Source of the DNA: Siphlonurus alternatus
Lineage: Eukaryota; Arthropoda; Insecta; Ephemeroptera; Siphlonuridae
Assembly: GCA_949825025.1 (NCBI GenBank)
Contig: OX463781.1
Coordinates: 32,749,221 to 32,813,220, forward strand
Direction: 5' to 3'
Length of the DNA: 64,000 bases
Position 1 is the stretch's first letter. Each line of letters starts with the position of its first letter. A model generated the notes under the pieces. The model saw only the letters and a program-made list of their open reading frames with translations. It was not told the origin of the DNA and did no database searches. Positions 14,701 through 25,781 of this stretch are shown here, in pieces. The position numbers and the translations under genes are program-made.

Positions 14701-17700
14701 GGCCAATATCTTCTTAAAAAGTTGTTTTCTGTAAATTTTAATTTGCACCATAAAAATTTCTAGAAACGAATATATTTTTTTCATATATTTTCATTTCATT
14801 TCATTTTTATTTAACCACTGGTTATACAAGTACAACATGGATTACATCAATATAAAAAAATAAAAGAAAGAATTTTTGTTTGAGACATTGAAACGCAATA
14901 AGGAGAACCACACTTTTCACTTTGGACCCCCTTAAAGAATTAAAATCAAAATATCAAAGGAAGGAATACTAATAAATTTTCAAGTCTCCAGCAGGAAAAT
15001 TAAATTTGTTATGAAAAATCTCCCGTGACACTTGAATAATGGAACACTGTGTATGACTTTTTTACTTTTAACTTTTGCCTGAGTGAGACATTAAAATTGG
15101 AAAAAAGGTTTCTGGTCAGAATTAGCAGGAGCTTCATAAAAAAAATTAGAATGGACAACATACATGAAATTTTTTATTGCAAAAATGAATAGAGGGTACC
15201 AAATTATGCTACTCTGAATTTTTTCAGATTTTTTTTTTTTTTTTTTTGAAACCCAGAACTATTTTTAAACAATTATTGAAAGTGCGGCCACGCCCCCTGG
15301 AGGCGTCAATAGGCGTCTCATGTCTATCCTTTTTTTTATTAGGATTCAGGGGTGCCAACTTAACTTACAGAACTTTCAATAATTATTTAAAAATAATTCC
15401 GGGTCTCCAAAAAATCTGAAAAAATTCAGAGTAGCATAATTTGGTGCCCTCTATTCATTTCTGCAATAAAAAATTTTCATGTATGTTGTCCATTGTTTCA
15501 AATTTTTAAAAAAATATAAGGCCTCATCTTCCTACATTCAATGAGTTTTACAAAATCTTCTAAAAAGTGGATGATATTTTAGCACTTTTAAAATGTCACC
15601 TTGAACTGAAATTTTTACCCATAAATACATGCTTTTTTTTCTTGTGCAACATACAATATTTGTGAGTCTGGTGTTTCATTTTCGGTCATGGATTTTGCAA
15701 TGAAGGGTTATTTGTGGAGCTTTGTAACTTTGTACCCTGATCACTGAGACACATTTTTTTATGACCTTGGTAGTGAATTTTCGATGTAATTTTTTTTTTC
15801 AACTCTTCTGGGGGTCTCAAACCTAAAAATTGCATTTCTTTTATGGAATTTCCAACTTAAATAAAAGTGATACAAAAATGTTATTCGATGTGCACCAATT
15901 TTTTAAGGGATAAAATGACCTTTTGAATCCAATGGTGCCATTTTAAAATTATTAAAAACAACCCTTTAATAAAAAATTAGCTCCAACATATTAAATAATC
16001 AATTTAGCTTCTTTCTGACATTTTCATTCAATCAGGCTTATTTTTTTAACCCAGGAAGAGCCTTTGAGTTATTAAAATCGGTTCAAATCAAGGATTTGAA
16101 TTTAAGGGGTGGAATTTTCTACCCTTAATTTTAAAATTCTTAATATGAACCGATTTAAAAAATTCAAAAGCTCTTCCTGAGGTAAAAAATAAAGCCTGAT
16201 TGAATTACAATGTCAGATAGAAGCTAAATTGATTATTTAATGTGTTGGAGCTAATTTTTTATTGAAGGGTTGTTTTCATTAATTTTAAGGAGACATCAAT
16301 GGATTTATAAGGGCAATTTACCCTTAAAATAAAAAATTGGTGCACATTGAATAAATTTTTTTATCACTTTTATTTAACATGGAAATCCCATAAGAGAATT
16401 TTTATGCGATTTTTAGGTTTGAGACCCCCAGAAGGGTTGAAAAAAATCATCGAAAATTCTTTACCAAGGTCATAAACAAAGGTTGTGTCTCAGCAATTAG
16501 GGTACAAAGTTACAAAGCTCCACAAATAATACTTCATTGCAAAATCCATGACCGAAAATGAAACACCAAAATTGTGACTCAATCTGTAGTTCATTATAGT
16601 GTGTGTATTATAGTGCTGAAAGTGTGAAAAATATAATTCTTAGTAAAAATTAGGGTAATATTTCATGTAATTTAATTTAAATCATTGACATTACCAGTAC
16701 ACATACCCATAAGCCTCTATAATAATTTTTATTTGTTTTGGTTCTGTTAAAAGTTAAAAATTTAAAAATATAACATTGTAGCCCCATAAGGAATTACCAC
16801 ATTGAACGTAATTCCTGATTAAAAGCAGATATTTACGTGAAAATATATATGTAGGTTCTTGCAAGTCCCAGAAACAATAATCCAACATAAAAATTAAATT
16901 ATGTTTAATATTTTTTATTTTATTATGAAATTAAAATTTGAAGTGAGAGTTTTGAATTTCCCACCAAAACTCTCGACCAATCAGAGCACTCAAAAAAATC
17001 AACAAACTTTGAACCTGGTTCAACTCGGTGGTTCAACTAAACCTGGATCACTTATGGGTGGAGCTTACGGTCAAGATTTTGAACCTGGATCAAATCCTGA
17101 ACCTGGTTTAGTTGATCCGAGTTTGAACCAGGTTCAAATAACGGCGGAGCTTACGGCCCATAGTGATTGCCCTTACTTTTCCCAAAATTGCAAACCTCCA
17201 CCACTTTATCTTACATTGTTAGAGCTGCAGAAAACAGTGCAAGGGTTCATGCTGCCCTGAGATGTAAATGTATTTGGATGGACTGTTCAACATTTTTATG
17301 TTTATTGAATGCAAAAGAGAGATAAAGACCTAAGGTGGTGCAGCGCGGCCTCGGCCTTCTTGTCCAGGTTTTCCCTACTGGTCTGCATCTTTGCCGCTCT
17401 GCCCTGCAGCCGCACAGCCTCCCGCTCTGTCCCGGCCTGTGCCTCCTCCAGCTTCACCTGCAAAGGACAGCAATTCAATCAGTCGCTGCCACACTCAACG
17501 GGCTCAAAACTTCAGAAGATGTTACAGTCAAACAAATCTAGATTAAGTGTTGTTGATTAACCAGTGAATAGAAGTATGTTCTGGAAAGTGCTGTCCGAGT
17601 ATGGTGTAAATGGCAAACTGTTGAATTCAGTAAAATCTATGTACGAAGGTAGTAAGCTAGTAAGGCATGTGTAAGGTGAACGGAGGGATGAGCGAGTGGT

Positions 17701-18609
17701 TTGAAGTGAAGCGAGGAGTGAGGCTGGTTATGGCTGTTTAATGTGTTCATGGACAAACGTGTAAGACTAGCTAGTATAGGAGAGTGGAATTAATGTGGGT
17801 ACAATATTGGTATGGTTGCTGTTGTATGCAGATGATGTAGTGATGTTAGCTGAGAATGAAGATGATTTGCAAAGAAGGCTGAGTAGATTTGAATTGAGCA
17901 CGAATCATATATTTATGCATACCATTTTGTCATGCACATCTTTGTCCATCTCAGTGAGCTCCACTTGCTTTCTCTTCACAAGGGCTATTTCCTTGGCCAG
18001 GAGTTTTGTTTGCTTCTTAATTCCGTCCTTGTTATTGCCATGGCCTGCACAAATCAATTAAGTACAAATGAAAATTTCAATGTGAAAAATACTTTACAGA
18101 TACAGAATGGAGTACCGACCTCAAAATTTTTTATTGCAGAAATTGATAGAAGGTGCAAAAATATGCTACTCTGAATTTTTTCAGATTTTTCTGAGACCGG
18201 AAAGTATTTTTAAAAAATTATTGAAAGTGCAGAAAAAGTGCCGCCTCTTGCCGCCTCTCTTAATAAAAGATAGGACCCAAAAGGGACGTGGATTCGAACC
18301 CGACCTCGCCAAAACTTTTTAGCAATACTTCCCAGTCCCTAAAAAATATGAAAAAAATCAGAGTAGCATATTTTTGTACCCTCTATCCATTTCTGCAATA
18401 AAAAAAATTGAGGTCGGTACTCCATTAATGTCTGTTAATTAATTGTTATACGTATAATTATGCATACCATCAAACCGTTCTGTGATGTTCTCGCATTTTG
18501 CATTGAATCTTTTCACATTTTCGGACAAGACATTTTTCACTTTTGAAACTTCTTGTTTGCGAGTAGAATTGAACTTGATTTTATTTAGAAGATCATCAAA
18601 ATATTCCAT
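8773..18609 (-). CDS. SPC24: Kinetochore protein Spc24, five exons, 190 aa
   Basis: Spc24 is a subunit of the NDC80 complex; with Spc25 it anchors NDC80 to the inner kinetochore. Exons in transcription order are 18468-18609, 17923-18044, 17330-17457, 9450-9511 and 8773-8891 (stop TAG). All junctions keep phase and use GT-AG. The total is 573 bases, or 190 residues, close to the 197 of human Spc24. Exons 1-3 (starting MEYFDDLLNKIKF) are charged, coiled-coil sequence. Exon 4 gives LYRDLTGIYWDYDATMG, matching the start of the globular domain, where vertebrates have a Lys-Ile-Glu-Trp-Asp-Tyr-Glu core. Exon 5 ends in LLWRTLGEVTK, matching the closing helix. The identification rests on length, architecture and the WDY motif. 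Intron 3 is about 7.8 kb because of transposons. Another short coiled-coil RWD protein such as Spc25 is less likely. Confidence 0.75.
9692..10398. mobile_element. TTAA-flanked foldback MITE in Spc24 intron 3
   Basis: Inverted arms of about 300 bases begin AGGCCCTATGACC and end GGTCATAGGGCCC, with TTAA at 9688-9691 and 10399-10402. The arms include CCAGGGCAGTCTTGATAGT and its complement. It belongs to the same family as 25078-25781. Confidence 0.85.
10879..14020. repeat. Tandem unit 1 of the Spc24-intron element
   Basis: Begins TAAAGAATGTTTTTTTTAG and runs to GGAGCTTACGGCCC. The next base restarts with the same TAAAGAATG sequence, giving a head-to-tail copy of about 3.14 kb. Differences between copies are mostly point changes and short indels. 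Confidence 0.85.
12020..12354. mobile_element. ATGGA-type foldback MITE within tandem unit 1
   Basis: Ends ATGGACAACATACATG and its near complement. The arms hold CTCTGAATTTTTTCAGA-like sequence, GTACCAAATTAT and AATAATTATTTAAAAATA. It is one of six related foldbacks in the window. Confidence 0.7.
14021..17159. repeat. Tandem unit 2 of the Spc24-intron element
   Basis: Second head-to-tail copy. It lacks the first roughly 380 bases of the element but keeps all three internal hairpins and the right terminal repeat. Confidence 0.85.
15151..15493. mobile_element. ATGGA-type foldback MITE within tandem unit 2
   Basis: Same element as at 12020-12354, carried along by the tandem duplication, with small indels in its T-rich run. 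Confidence 0.7.
17570..17905 (+). pseudogene. Decayed LINE reverse-transcriptase fragment in Spc24 intron 2
   Basis: Broken frames still encode LLLYADDVVMLAENEDDLQ, which contains the YADD catalytic motif of reverse transcriptase, preceded by fragments such as SKLVRHV. Several stops and shifts are present. It lies between Spc24 exons 3 and 2, in the opposite orientation to the gene. Confidence 0.7.
18107..18425. mobile_element. ATGGA-type foldback MITE in Spc24 intron 1
   Basis: Ends ATGGAGTACCGACCTC and its complement. The inner arms (CTACTCTGAATTTTTTCAGA, AAAATTATTGAAAGTGC) match the other family members, but the outer 16 bases differ from the ATGGACAAC ends. The core holds GGATTCGAACCCG, which looks like a tRNA B-box. 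Confidence 0.75.
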
Positions 18610-18719
18610 TTTTTATTTTTTTTTGCTGTGGAGGTGTGATAGGTGTGAACTGCAGCAGCAGTAGCAGGGGTAGTAGCTGAATTATAATAGCAGAAGACTG
18701 AAGGTAGAACCGTAGCTAG

Positions 18720-18742
18720 AACACACACACACACACACACAC
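18720..18742. repeat. (AC)n microsatellite
   Basis: About 11 AC units just upstream of the Spc24 start codon region. Confidence 0.95.
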
Positions 18743-18849
18743 AAAATCAAGTTAATGTACACTGCAGGTTGCAGGTAACAGAAAAAAAGAACTCTCCCTA
18801 AAGTAAAGTAGTAGAGTAAAGATTGGTTTATACTGCAGCAGTTGTGGTT

Positions 18850-18965
18850 ATCATGCACCTTTATGGCTCACAGTTTGGGGCTCTGCGGGTGGCGTGGCCA
18901 CCAGCTCCCTGAAATTCTCAATCTTATCCACCTCCACCTCATGCATAGGAATGCAACAAATTTTC
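18850..18965 (-). pseudogene. LINE 3'-end fragment
   Basis: Contains CACAGTTTGGGGCTCTGCG and CACCAGCTCCCTGAA, the complement of the LINE tail seen at 19750-19880 and again at 30838-30880. Too decayed to code. Confidence 0.6.
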
Positions 18966-19039
18966 TGGGACTGCTGCTTCTGTTAGAGCTTCACACTTAA
19001 GTCAAAAGTTCAATTTTAGTTGTAATTACTGTATGCTAT

Positions 19040-19170
19040 GCATAATAAAAAGTAAAGAGAGTAATCAAGTGGTGAGGGGAAGATATTTGTGGAGAAGGGA
19101 CCATGAATGGAAGCTCGAGTATCAGGGAAGCAACAATGATGCGGGAAAGTATTCTTTTATAAGAAAGATT
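19040..19170 (+). pseudogene. LINE C-terminal fragment, part 1
   Basis: Encodes [25 protein letters not shown], cognate to the C-terminal end of the LINE at 26276-28129 (SDHSWKLDFVGSRSDVGKYSF). It is interrupted after this point, and the rest of the same tail resumes near 19755. Confidence 0.75.
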
Positions 19171-19392
19171 ATAATTATATATAATAAGTCAATAATATAT
19201 TTTATTTTTATAGCAATAATTGGGAATTAAAAAATTAATATATAATTATTAAGATGGTTTTTTGTATCCTAAAAATGTTGTACTGTAGGCATAAAATTTT
19301 ATGAACTATCATAAATTTTATGAACCAATTTTATTGTTTTATATTGTATAATTAAAACAATATATATGTACTGTAAACTATATTTGTACTGA

Positions 19393-19702
19393 ATGGACAA
19401 TTTGCATGGCATTTTTTATTAAAGAAATGGATAGAGGGTACCAAATTATGCTACTCTGAATTTTTTCAGATTTTTTTGAGAGCGGGAACTATTTTTAAAA
19501 AATTATTGAAAGTCAGTTTTATGACGTCACGGCGTTTAGCGACTATCCTTTTCTTAAGGACAGACTCCTCGGGACGTCATAAAATCGACTTTCAATAATT
19601 TTTTAAAAATAGTTCCCGGTCTCTAAAAGCTCTGAAAAAATTCAGAGTAGCATAACTTTGCACCATTTCTGCAAAAAAAAAAATGTCATGCAAATTGTCC
19701 AT
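19393..19702. mobile_element. ATGGA-type foldback MITE inserted in a LINE fragment
   Basis: Ends ATGGACAATTTGCATG and its complement; inner arms CTACTCTGAATTTTTTCAGA and AAAAAATTATTGAAAGTC match the family. The core carries TTATGACGTCA and its inverted partner. It separates the two halves of a LINE 3' fragment. Confidence 0.8.
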
Positions 19703-19749
19703 GGCGAAAGCTAAATAAAGAATATTTCATTTCATCCTATTTCATTTAT

Positions 19750-19880
19750 CATGTAGGACGGCGAGAGAGTGGAATTTGTTGGGGCCTGCGGAGGTGGGCG
19801 TGGATAGGATTGAGAAGTTCAGGGAGCTGGTGACCACACGCAGGACCCCAAACTGTGAGTTGCAACTGAGCTAGCGTTCA
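19750..19880 (+). pseudogene. LINE C-terminal fragment, part 2
   Basis: Sequence equivalent to the WNLL-to-stop segment of the LINE C-terminus, including GAGTGGAATTTGTTGGGGCC and GACCCCAAACTGTGAG. It continues the fragment at 19040-19170. Confidence 0.65.
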
Positions 19881-20491
19881 AGGAGTGAACCTCATACAAA
19901 ATATTGTGTGACTCCGTGTTGAGTGTCTCACCCATCCTAGTAATTTCTTTTTCCCTTCTTTATTTTAACCTTTTTTATTTTCTACCCTTCCCAGATACTC
20001 AATTCCATCATCAACAGCATCCTCACCACATCCCACATAGTCAAACTTGCCCATGCCCAATTAACACTTGCGGCTTGCCGGAGCCTTGGCTCCTCTCTGT
20101 TCGGGGACTCTCGGGGGCGTTCGGGTCGGCTCGTGCGATGGCGTTGGCGCGCTTTTGCGGGATTTATTTAAAACGATTCAAACATAGCAAAATGTTTCAA
20201 ATTTGTAGACGAAAATGAAGAAATAAGAAATAAAATTATAAATTAAAATAATTATATAAAATTATAATTAAATTAAAGTTTAAAATCTTAGCTTAACTTA
20301 ACTAAATTTTACTGTCGAGCAATATATAATTATATAATATAAGGTCACGTATTCAGTGATAAAATCATAATGCATAAATATTGATAAACACGACTTTACA
20401 TATTATATGAACTAAATAAGTAAAATGAGTCATATATTATTAGGTTAGGTTTACTGTAAGTATTTCCAGCATTTGTGTACAAGTTAACACG

Positions 20492-20732
20492 ATGGAAGCA
20501 TCTAGCGCTGGTGCCTATCCTTGTGATATATGTGACAAGAAGTTCTCAAAGTTAAAGAATGTTTATAAGCATAAAAGAAACGTTCACAAGCTGAAAGTGA
20601 ATATAGCAGGGAATTTTAAGTGTAACATGTGCCCTGAAACGTTTAGAAAACATATCGCATTGGTACTTCATCATGAAACAGAGCAAGGAGAGAATATTGA
20701 ACGCCATGAAAAAGAATTTCCCTCTAAAAATG
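20492..20732 (+). CDS. C2H2 zinc-finger first exon carried by a transposon
   Basis: The open frame starts MEASSAGAYPCDICDKKF and gives a classic C2H2 finger (CDICDKKF...HKRNVH, spacing C-2-C-12-H-4-H), then a second degenerate one (CNMCPETF...LHHETEQ). The frame ends at a strong donor, AATG|GTAAGTA at 20732/20733, with one base of the next codon. No matching downstream exon is visible, because the region after it is filled by nested insertions. It sits 300 bases inside the left terminal repeat of the 20066-25962 element. It may be the DNA-binding N-terminus of a lost transposase or a captured host exon. Function is not known. Confidence 0.6.
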
Positions 20733-20763
20733 GTAAGTAACAGCATATAGCTTATTTTATTTA

Positions 20764-20785
20764 TATATATATATATATATATATA
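20764..20785. repeat. (TA)n at left border of foldback insertion
   Basis: Short TA run into which the 20786-23069 element inserted. Confidence 0.9.
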
Positions 20786-23065
20786 CAGAGTGAACCACAA
20801 TTCGCGTGCCAACTTTTTTCGTAAATTTGGTATTGCAAAAATTTTCGCACAAACTTCAAACTTGGTACACTTGTAGCTGAGGGTTGTAAAAATTAGTTGA
20901 GGGTGTTAAAATTTTTATTGGACACCAATAACACCCCTTTTAGGGGTGGTTTTTAAAAAAATTATTTTCGCCTTATGGGAATTCAATGTTAAATACAACT
21001 TTTTTTGAAATCATTGGAATTTTGCGGAAAAAGTTTCTAGCATAGGGTAATCGACCGTCCTGAACTCAGAAATAATTTTAGATTTTTTCCCCGACGCACC
21101 CCTGAGGGTGGAGACCTACCCCTAAAATCCATTTTCCTTAAAAATTGTGCTAAAATTATGAAATTAATTTTCAACGGGTAATCGACCCTCCTGAACTCGG
21201 AAATAATTTTAGATTTTTTCCCCGACGCACCCCTGAGGGTGGAGACCTACCCCTAAAATCCATTTTCCTTAAAAATTGTGCTAAAATTATGAAATAAATT
21301 TTCAAGGAGTAATCGATCCTCCTGAACTCGGAAATAATTTTAGATTTTTTTCCCTGACGCACCCCTGAGGGTGGAGACCTACCCCTAAAATCCATTTTTC
21401 TTAAAAATTGTGCTAAAATTATGAAATTAATTTTCAAGGAGTAATCGACCCTCCTGAACTCGGAAATAATTTTAAATTTTTTCTTTGACGCACCCCTGAG
21501 GGTGGAGACCTACCTCTAAAATCCATTTTCCTTAAAAATTGTGAAATTAATTTCCTAGGTGTAATTGACCCTCCTGAACTCGGAACTAATTTTAGATTTT
21601 TTTCCTCGATGCAACTCTGAGGGGAAACTAGCTGCTACCCACCATATCCTTCTTTCTTAATTATCGAGTAGAAATTGCGAATTAATTTTTTTTCAGGATG
21701 TATCGAAATTTTTCAGAGAAAAATATCCCAGACTGACCCCTTCACTTGTAGCATGACAGTGGTTTCACTCAATGTGTCCACCGTTAATTGGCGTGATGGC
21801 ACATGTTGGTCCGCTCAACGTGGCTATGTGTGTAGGTGCATAGCCTCTAACGTCTGAGGTGTGACTAATTCCATGCAACGTCTGATCTCCACTTTCTGTT
21901 TGTCAATTCGTCTCAAATCTCTTCTTGTGAACATTTTTCTTTAGAAAGAGATTTGAGACCATTGACGAGCTAAAAGTGACAGACGTTATGTGGAATTGGT
22001 TACATCTCAGTTGTTAAGAGCACACATAGCCTCGTTGTGCAGACCAACATGTGCCTTCACGCCATGCAATTAACGGTGAACACATCCATCGTCATGCTGC
22101 AAGTGAAGAGGTGAGTCTGTGATTTTTTTTTATGAAAGATTTTGATAAATTCCGAAAAAAATTTAATTCACAATTTCTACTCGATTATTAAGGAGAAAAG
22201 ATATGGTCGGTAGCCGTTGACCCTCAGGGTTGCGTTGGGGAAAAAATCTAAAATTATTTCCGAGTTCAGAAGGGTAGAGTACACCATGAAAATTAATTTT
22301 ACAATTTTATCACAATTTTTAAGGAAAATGGATTTTAGGGGTAGTTCTCCACCCTCAGGAGTGCGTCGGGGAAAAAATCTAAAATTACTTCCGAGTTCAG
22401 GAGGGTCGATTACTCCTAGAAAATTAATTTCATAATTTTAGCACAATTTTTAAGAAAAATGGATTTTAGGGGTAGGTCTCCACCCTCAGGGGTGCGTCAG
22501 GGAAAAAAATCTAAAATTATTTCCGAGTTCAGGAGGTTCGATTACCCCTTGAAAATTAATTTCATAATTTTAGCATAATTTTTAAGGAAAATGGATTTTA
22601 GGGGTAGGTCTCCACCCTCAGGGGTGCGTCGGGGAAAAAAATCTAAAATTATTTCCGAGTTCAGGAGGTTCGATTACCCCTTGAAAATTAATTTCATAAT
22701 TTTAGCACAATTTTTAAGGAAAATGGATTTTAGGGGTAGGTCTCCACCCTCAGGAGTGCGTCGGGGAAAAAATCTAAAATTATTTCTGAGTTCAGGATGG
22801 TCAATTACCCTATGCTAGAAACTTTTTCCGCAAAATTCCAATGATTTCAAAAAAAGTTGTATTTAACATTGAATTCCCATAAGGCGAAAATAATTTTTTT
22901 AAAAACCACCCCTGAAAGGAGTGTTATTGGTATCCAATAAAAATTTTAACACCCTCGACTAATTTTTACAACCCTCAGCTACAAGTGTACCAAATTTGAA
23001 GTTTGTACGAAAATTTTTGCAATACCAAATTTACGAAAGAAGTTGGCACGCGAATTGTGGTTCAC

Positions 23066-23069
<4 letters not shown>
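20786..23069. mobile_element. 2.28-kb foldback element with tandemly repeated arms
   Basis: Ends CAGAGTGAACCACAATTCG and its complement, flanked by TA, as for mariner-type insertions. Each arm is about 1.1 kb and contains about five tandem units of about 131 bases (left about 21044-21600, right about 22220-22815). Each unit has GACGCACCCCTGAGGGTGGA and ACCTACCCCTAAAATCC. The centre (about 21690-22160) is a further inverted repeat. No real coding frame: the open frames here are repeat translation. The architecture resembles Foldback-type elements. Confidence 0.82.

Positions 23070-23070
<1 letters not shown>

Positions 23071-23106
<36 letters not shown>
23071..23106. repeat. (TA)n between two nested elements
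   Basis: TA run separating the foldback element from the hAT-like element. Confidence 0.9.
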
Positions 23107-23109
<3 letters not shown>

Positions 23110-24779
23110 GGTGACCAGACGTACCGTTTTGACCGGTACAGTACCGTTTTAGAGTACCATGTCCCGGTGTCCCCAAAGAGGCTCTCGGGACGCCTAAATG
23201 TACCGCTTTCGGACAAAATTTATAAAAGGGACATGATTTTTTAAAATTTTTATCATTAAAAAAATAAAAAATTCATAGGAATGTGGTTTTCAATATTTAC
23301 GAAAATGTACGGACGCAAATGATTTTGCAACTCCATGCCCCTTTTTTGTCGATCGCATTCGCAAAACAGCATATTTCTTCCAAAATTGCGGAATAGATAT
23401 ATTTTGCATATACGCGCAAGTATGCATATACTACGTGAAATGAATAAGTCACTACTTTTCGATTAAATTTTGAATAAAAAATAAGTAAAAAACTTTGCAC
23501 AAAAATATCATCTCCTTTAATATTGATGATATTCACTTGATGGAAATTTCCAATAATATATGAAATTGAAAAAATCATTCTTATGCATTGTGACGAGGCT
23601 GAGACAAAAATTTCTTTGTCTTTCTTTTTTTTTTTTTTTTTTCACAATAATCGTGCATGGATATTACGTAAATAAATAAATGGAAAATAATATGAGGGGA
23701 AAACGCCACAAATATTATTCATACAATCAAGTAATTTTAGCTGTTATTAAGCCCTATTTGAATGCTATAAATTAATTCAGCTATTTCACTCTATAACAAG
23801 AGTTCACACTATTTGCAAAATGAACTGCAGTTCGATTAAAAGTATTAATTCAAATTAATTTCTTGCTTTATACTCCATTTTTTTTTTGTATAATTTATCT
23901 CGTGACATTATATTAAGTTTTATTTATTTATAAACAAATATATATTGCATTATTTAAGTAACACGTATATTTAGAAATATTGTGAATGGAGACGGAAAAT
24001 TTGATAACGAAATTAAAAAAAAAAAAAAAAATCAATTTAAAATATTTAAATATAATTTTTGTATTGGGAAAGTATCCTTCGAAGGTATGCTTTTTGAGTA
24101 TAATAAATTTCTTGTATTGCTTTTGTTTCTTTTTATTTTACATGTAACTTTACAACATGAATAGAATCGTGGCCAGGCCAAGAAAAAAGGTTAATTTTAG
24201 GAAATCAACTCACTGGCACAGTTTTCTTGCATGGTGACTATAATAAATCTCTTTTTTTCTAATTCTATGAAAAATGTATGTATAAAAAAATGCAATTATT
24301 TATATTATTTAAAGTAGAGTACGTGAGCGATTGCATAATTTATTATTTTATTTCCTTAAAATATTTTAACCTGCCCTGCTTTATTGAGAAATGAAAACCA
24401 AAAAATTTCATCTCAAATAGCTTCATCGCAAAAAAATCCCAAAGTTTGTTTTCCTGAGCCCTTTAACATGCAGCCTTATGGATTATGGAACAGAAAACAG
24501 CGTTTTACTCAAACTTCGTCTGAACTATGGTATCAATTAAAAAATACTTACGTATAATCTATGACGAAAATTCTTTAATGGATTTACAAATAAAATAAAT
24601 TTTTTCGGAAAAAACGGCTTCATAAAAAAAACAATTCATTTGAAAATCCATTAAGAAAAAAAGTAAAAAAGGGGGCGTGGCACCCAAAAAAATCGCGCCT
24701 CCGGCGGGGGTTTTGGCCCTTCAGGCCTCTATCTTGGAGGCATGTACCGTTTTGGACATCAAGATATCTGGTCACCCTA
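23107..24779. mobile_element. Probable non-autonomous hAT element in a TA repeat
   Basis: Ends TAGGGTGACCAGA and TCTGGTCACCCTA are inverted. Both flanks read ATATATAT, compatible with an 8-bp duplication but ambiguous in a TA repeat. Subterminal TACCGTTTTG motifs occur at both ends. The right end shares AATCGCGCCTCCGGCGGGG and TTTTGGCCCTTCAGGCCTC with the hAT element at 47643-49290. No transposase frame. Confidence 0.72.
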
Positions 24780-25077
24780 ATATATATATATATATGTATA
24801 TATTATATAGCATATGGCTTATTTCCCTCTGCACAATTAAGCTCTTGGTTGTATAGATTTTTTAAGTAAAAATAAATATATTCAGTTAATTGGAACATCG
24901 TATAATTATAATTTATAATATATGACAATATTAACTTCGTTTTTTTTTTTTTTTTTTTTGTTACAATGTGCTTTTTATTCACTATACTACCACTTTAATA
25001 CAAATGTTTCTCATAGGCTCCCATAGAATGGCGATTTTAAATTATTTTATTTCTTGAAACTTTTAATTCAAATTTAA

Positions 25078-25781
25078 AGGCCTTCTGAACCTTTTCACAG
25101 TATTAAGTGCATGGTTAGCTTTGCTTCAGTGTGATTCGGCTGCATAATTTTTTTTGTTTCAGTAGCACAAATATCAAAGATAATAGCCGATGAAGAAGCA
25201 CCTGTGACGTCACTCACGCTCATTCAGCGGCGACAATATAGGGAAATCCCTGCAAAAGATAGGTTCACTCCCGCTGCAACCACGGCCACAATTTTACTTC
25301 TGGAATTTTGAAACTTTACCAGGGCAGTCTTGATAGTATTTGTCAAATAGACTGAAAGAATTTTTTTGGTGGCGTGTGTACAGATTGAGTTATTGCGGTT
25401 GCAAGATATGCTAAAAATTTAACATTGTTTTCCCATACAACATTTTTGCTCCTCTTTCTACCGCAATAACTCGGTTTGTATGAATGTCATAAAAAAAAAT
25501 CTTTCAGGCTATATGACAAATACTATCAAGACTGCCCTGGTAAAGTTTCAAAATTCCAGAAGTAAAATTGTGGCCGTGGTTGCAGCGAGAGTGAACCTAT
25601 CTTTTGCAGGGATTTCCCTATATTGTCGCCGCTGAATGAGCGTGAGTGACGTCACAGGTTCCTTTTCATCGGCTATTATCTCTGATATTTGTGCTGCTGA
25701 AACAAAAAAATTTATGCAGCCGAATCATACTAAAGCAAAGCTAACCGTGTACTTAATATTGTGCAAAGGTTCATAAGGCCT
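25078..25781. mobile_element. TTAA-flanked foldback MITE
   Basis: Ends AGGCCTTCTGAACC and GGTTCATAAGGCCT, with TTAA at 25074-25077 and 25782-25785. The arms match the element at 9692-10398. Confidence 0.85.

Larger units (their letters stand above)
10499..17159. mobile_element. 6.66-kb foldback element with an internal 3.14-kb tandem duplication
   Basis: The ends GGGCCGTAAGCTCCACC and its near complement at 17143-17159 are inverted repeats, and ATA sits on both sides (10496-10498, 17160-17162). Inside are clusters of the near-palindrome TTGAACCTGGTTCAA at 10510-10740, 13868-13998 and 17008-17140. The block 10879-14020 is repeated in tandem as 14021-17159. Each block contains three long hairpins (for example about 11100-11790, 12020-12354, 12650-13330). 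There is no transposase frame, so it is non-autonomous. It lies wholly inside Spc24 intron 3. Confidence 0.75.

Noticed and set aside
21044..21600. Regular about 131-base direct repeats resembling a CRISPR-like array
   Set aside because: Units are contiguous with no unique spacers, are mirrored in the other arm of a foldback element, and the genome is animal.
21171..22818. Several 60-90 codon frames repeating DFRGRSPPSGVR-like words
   Set aside because: They are translation of the 131-base repeat units in both orientations, not genes.
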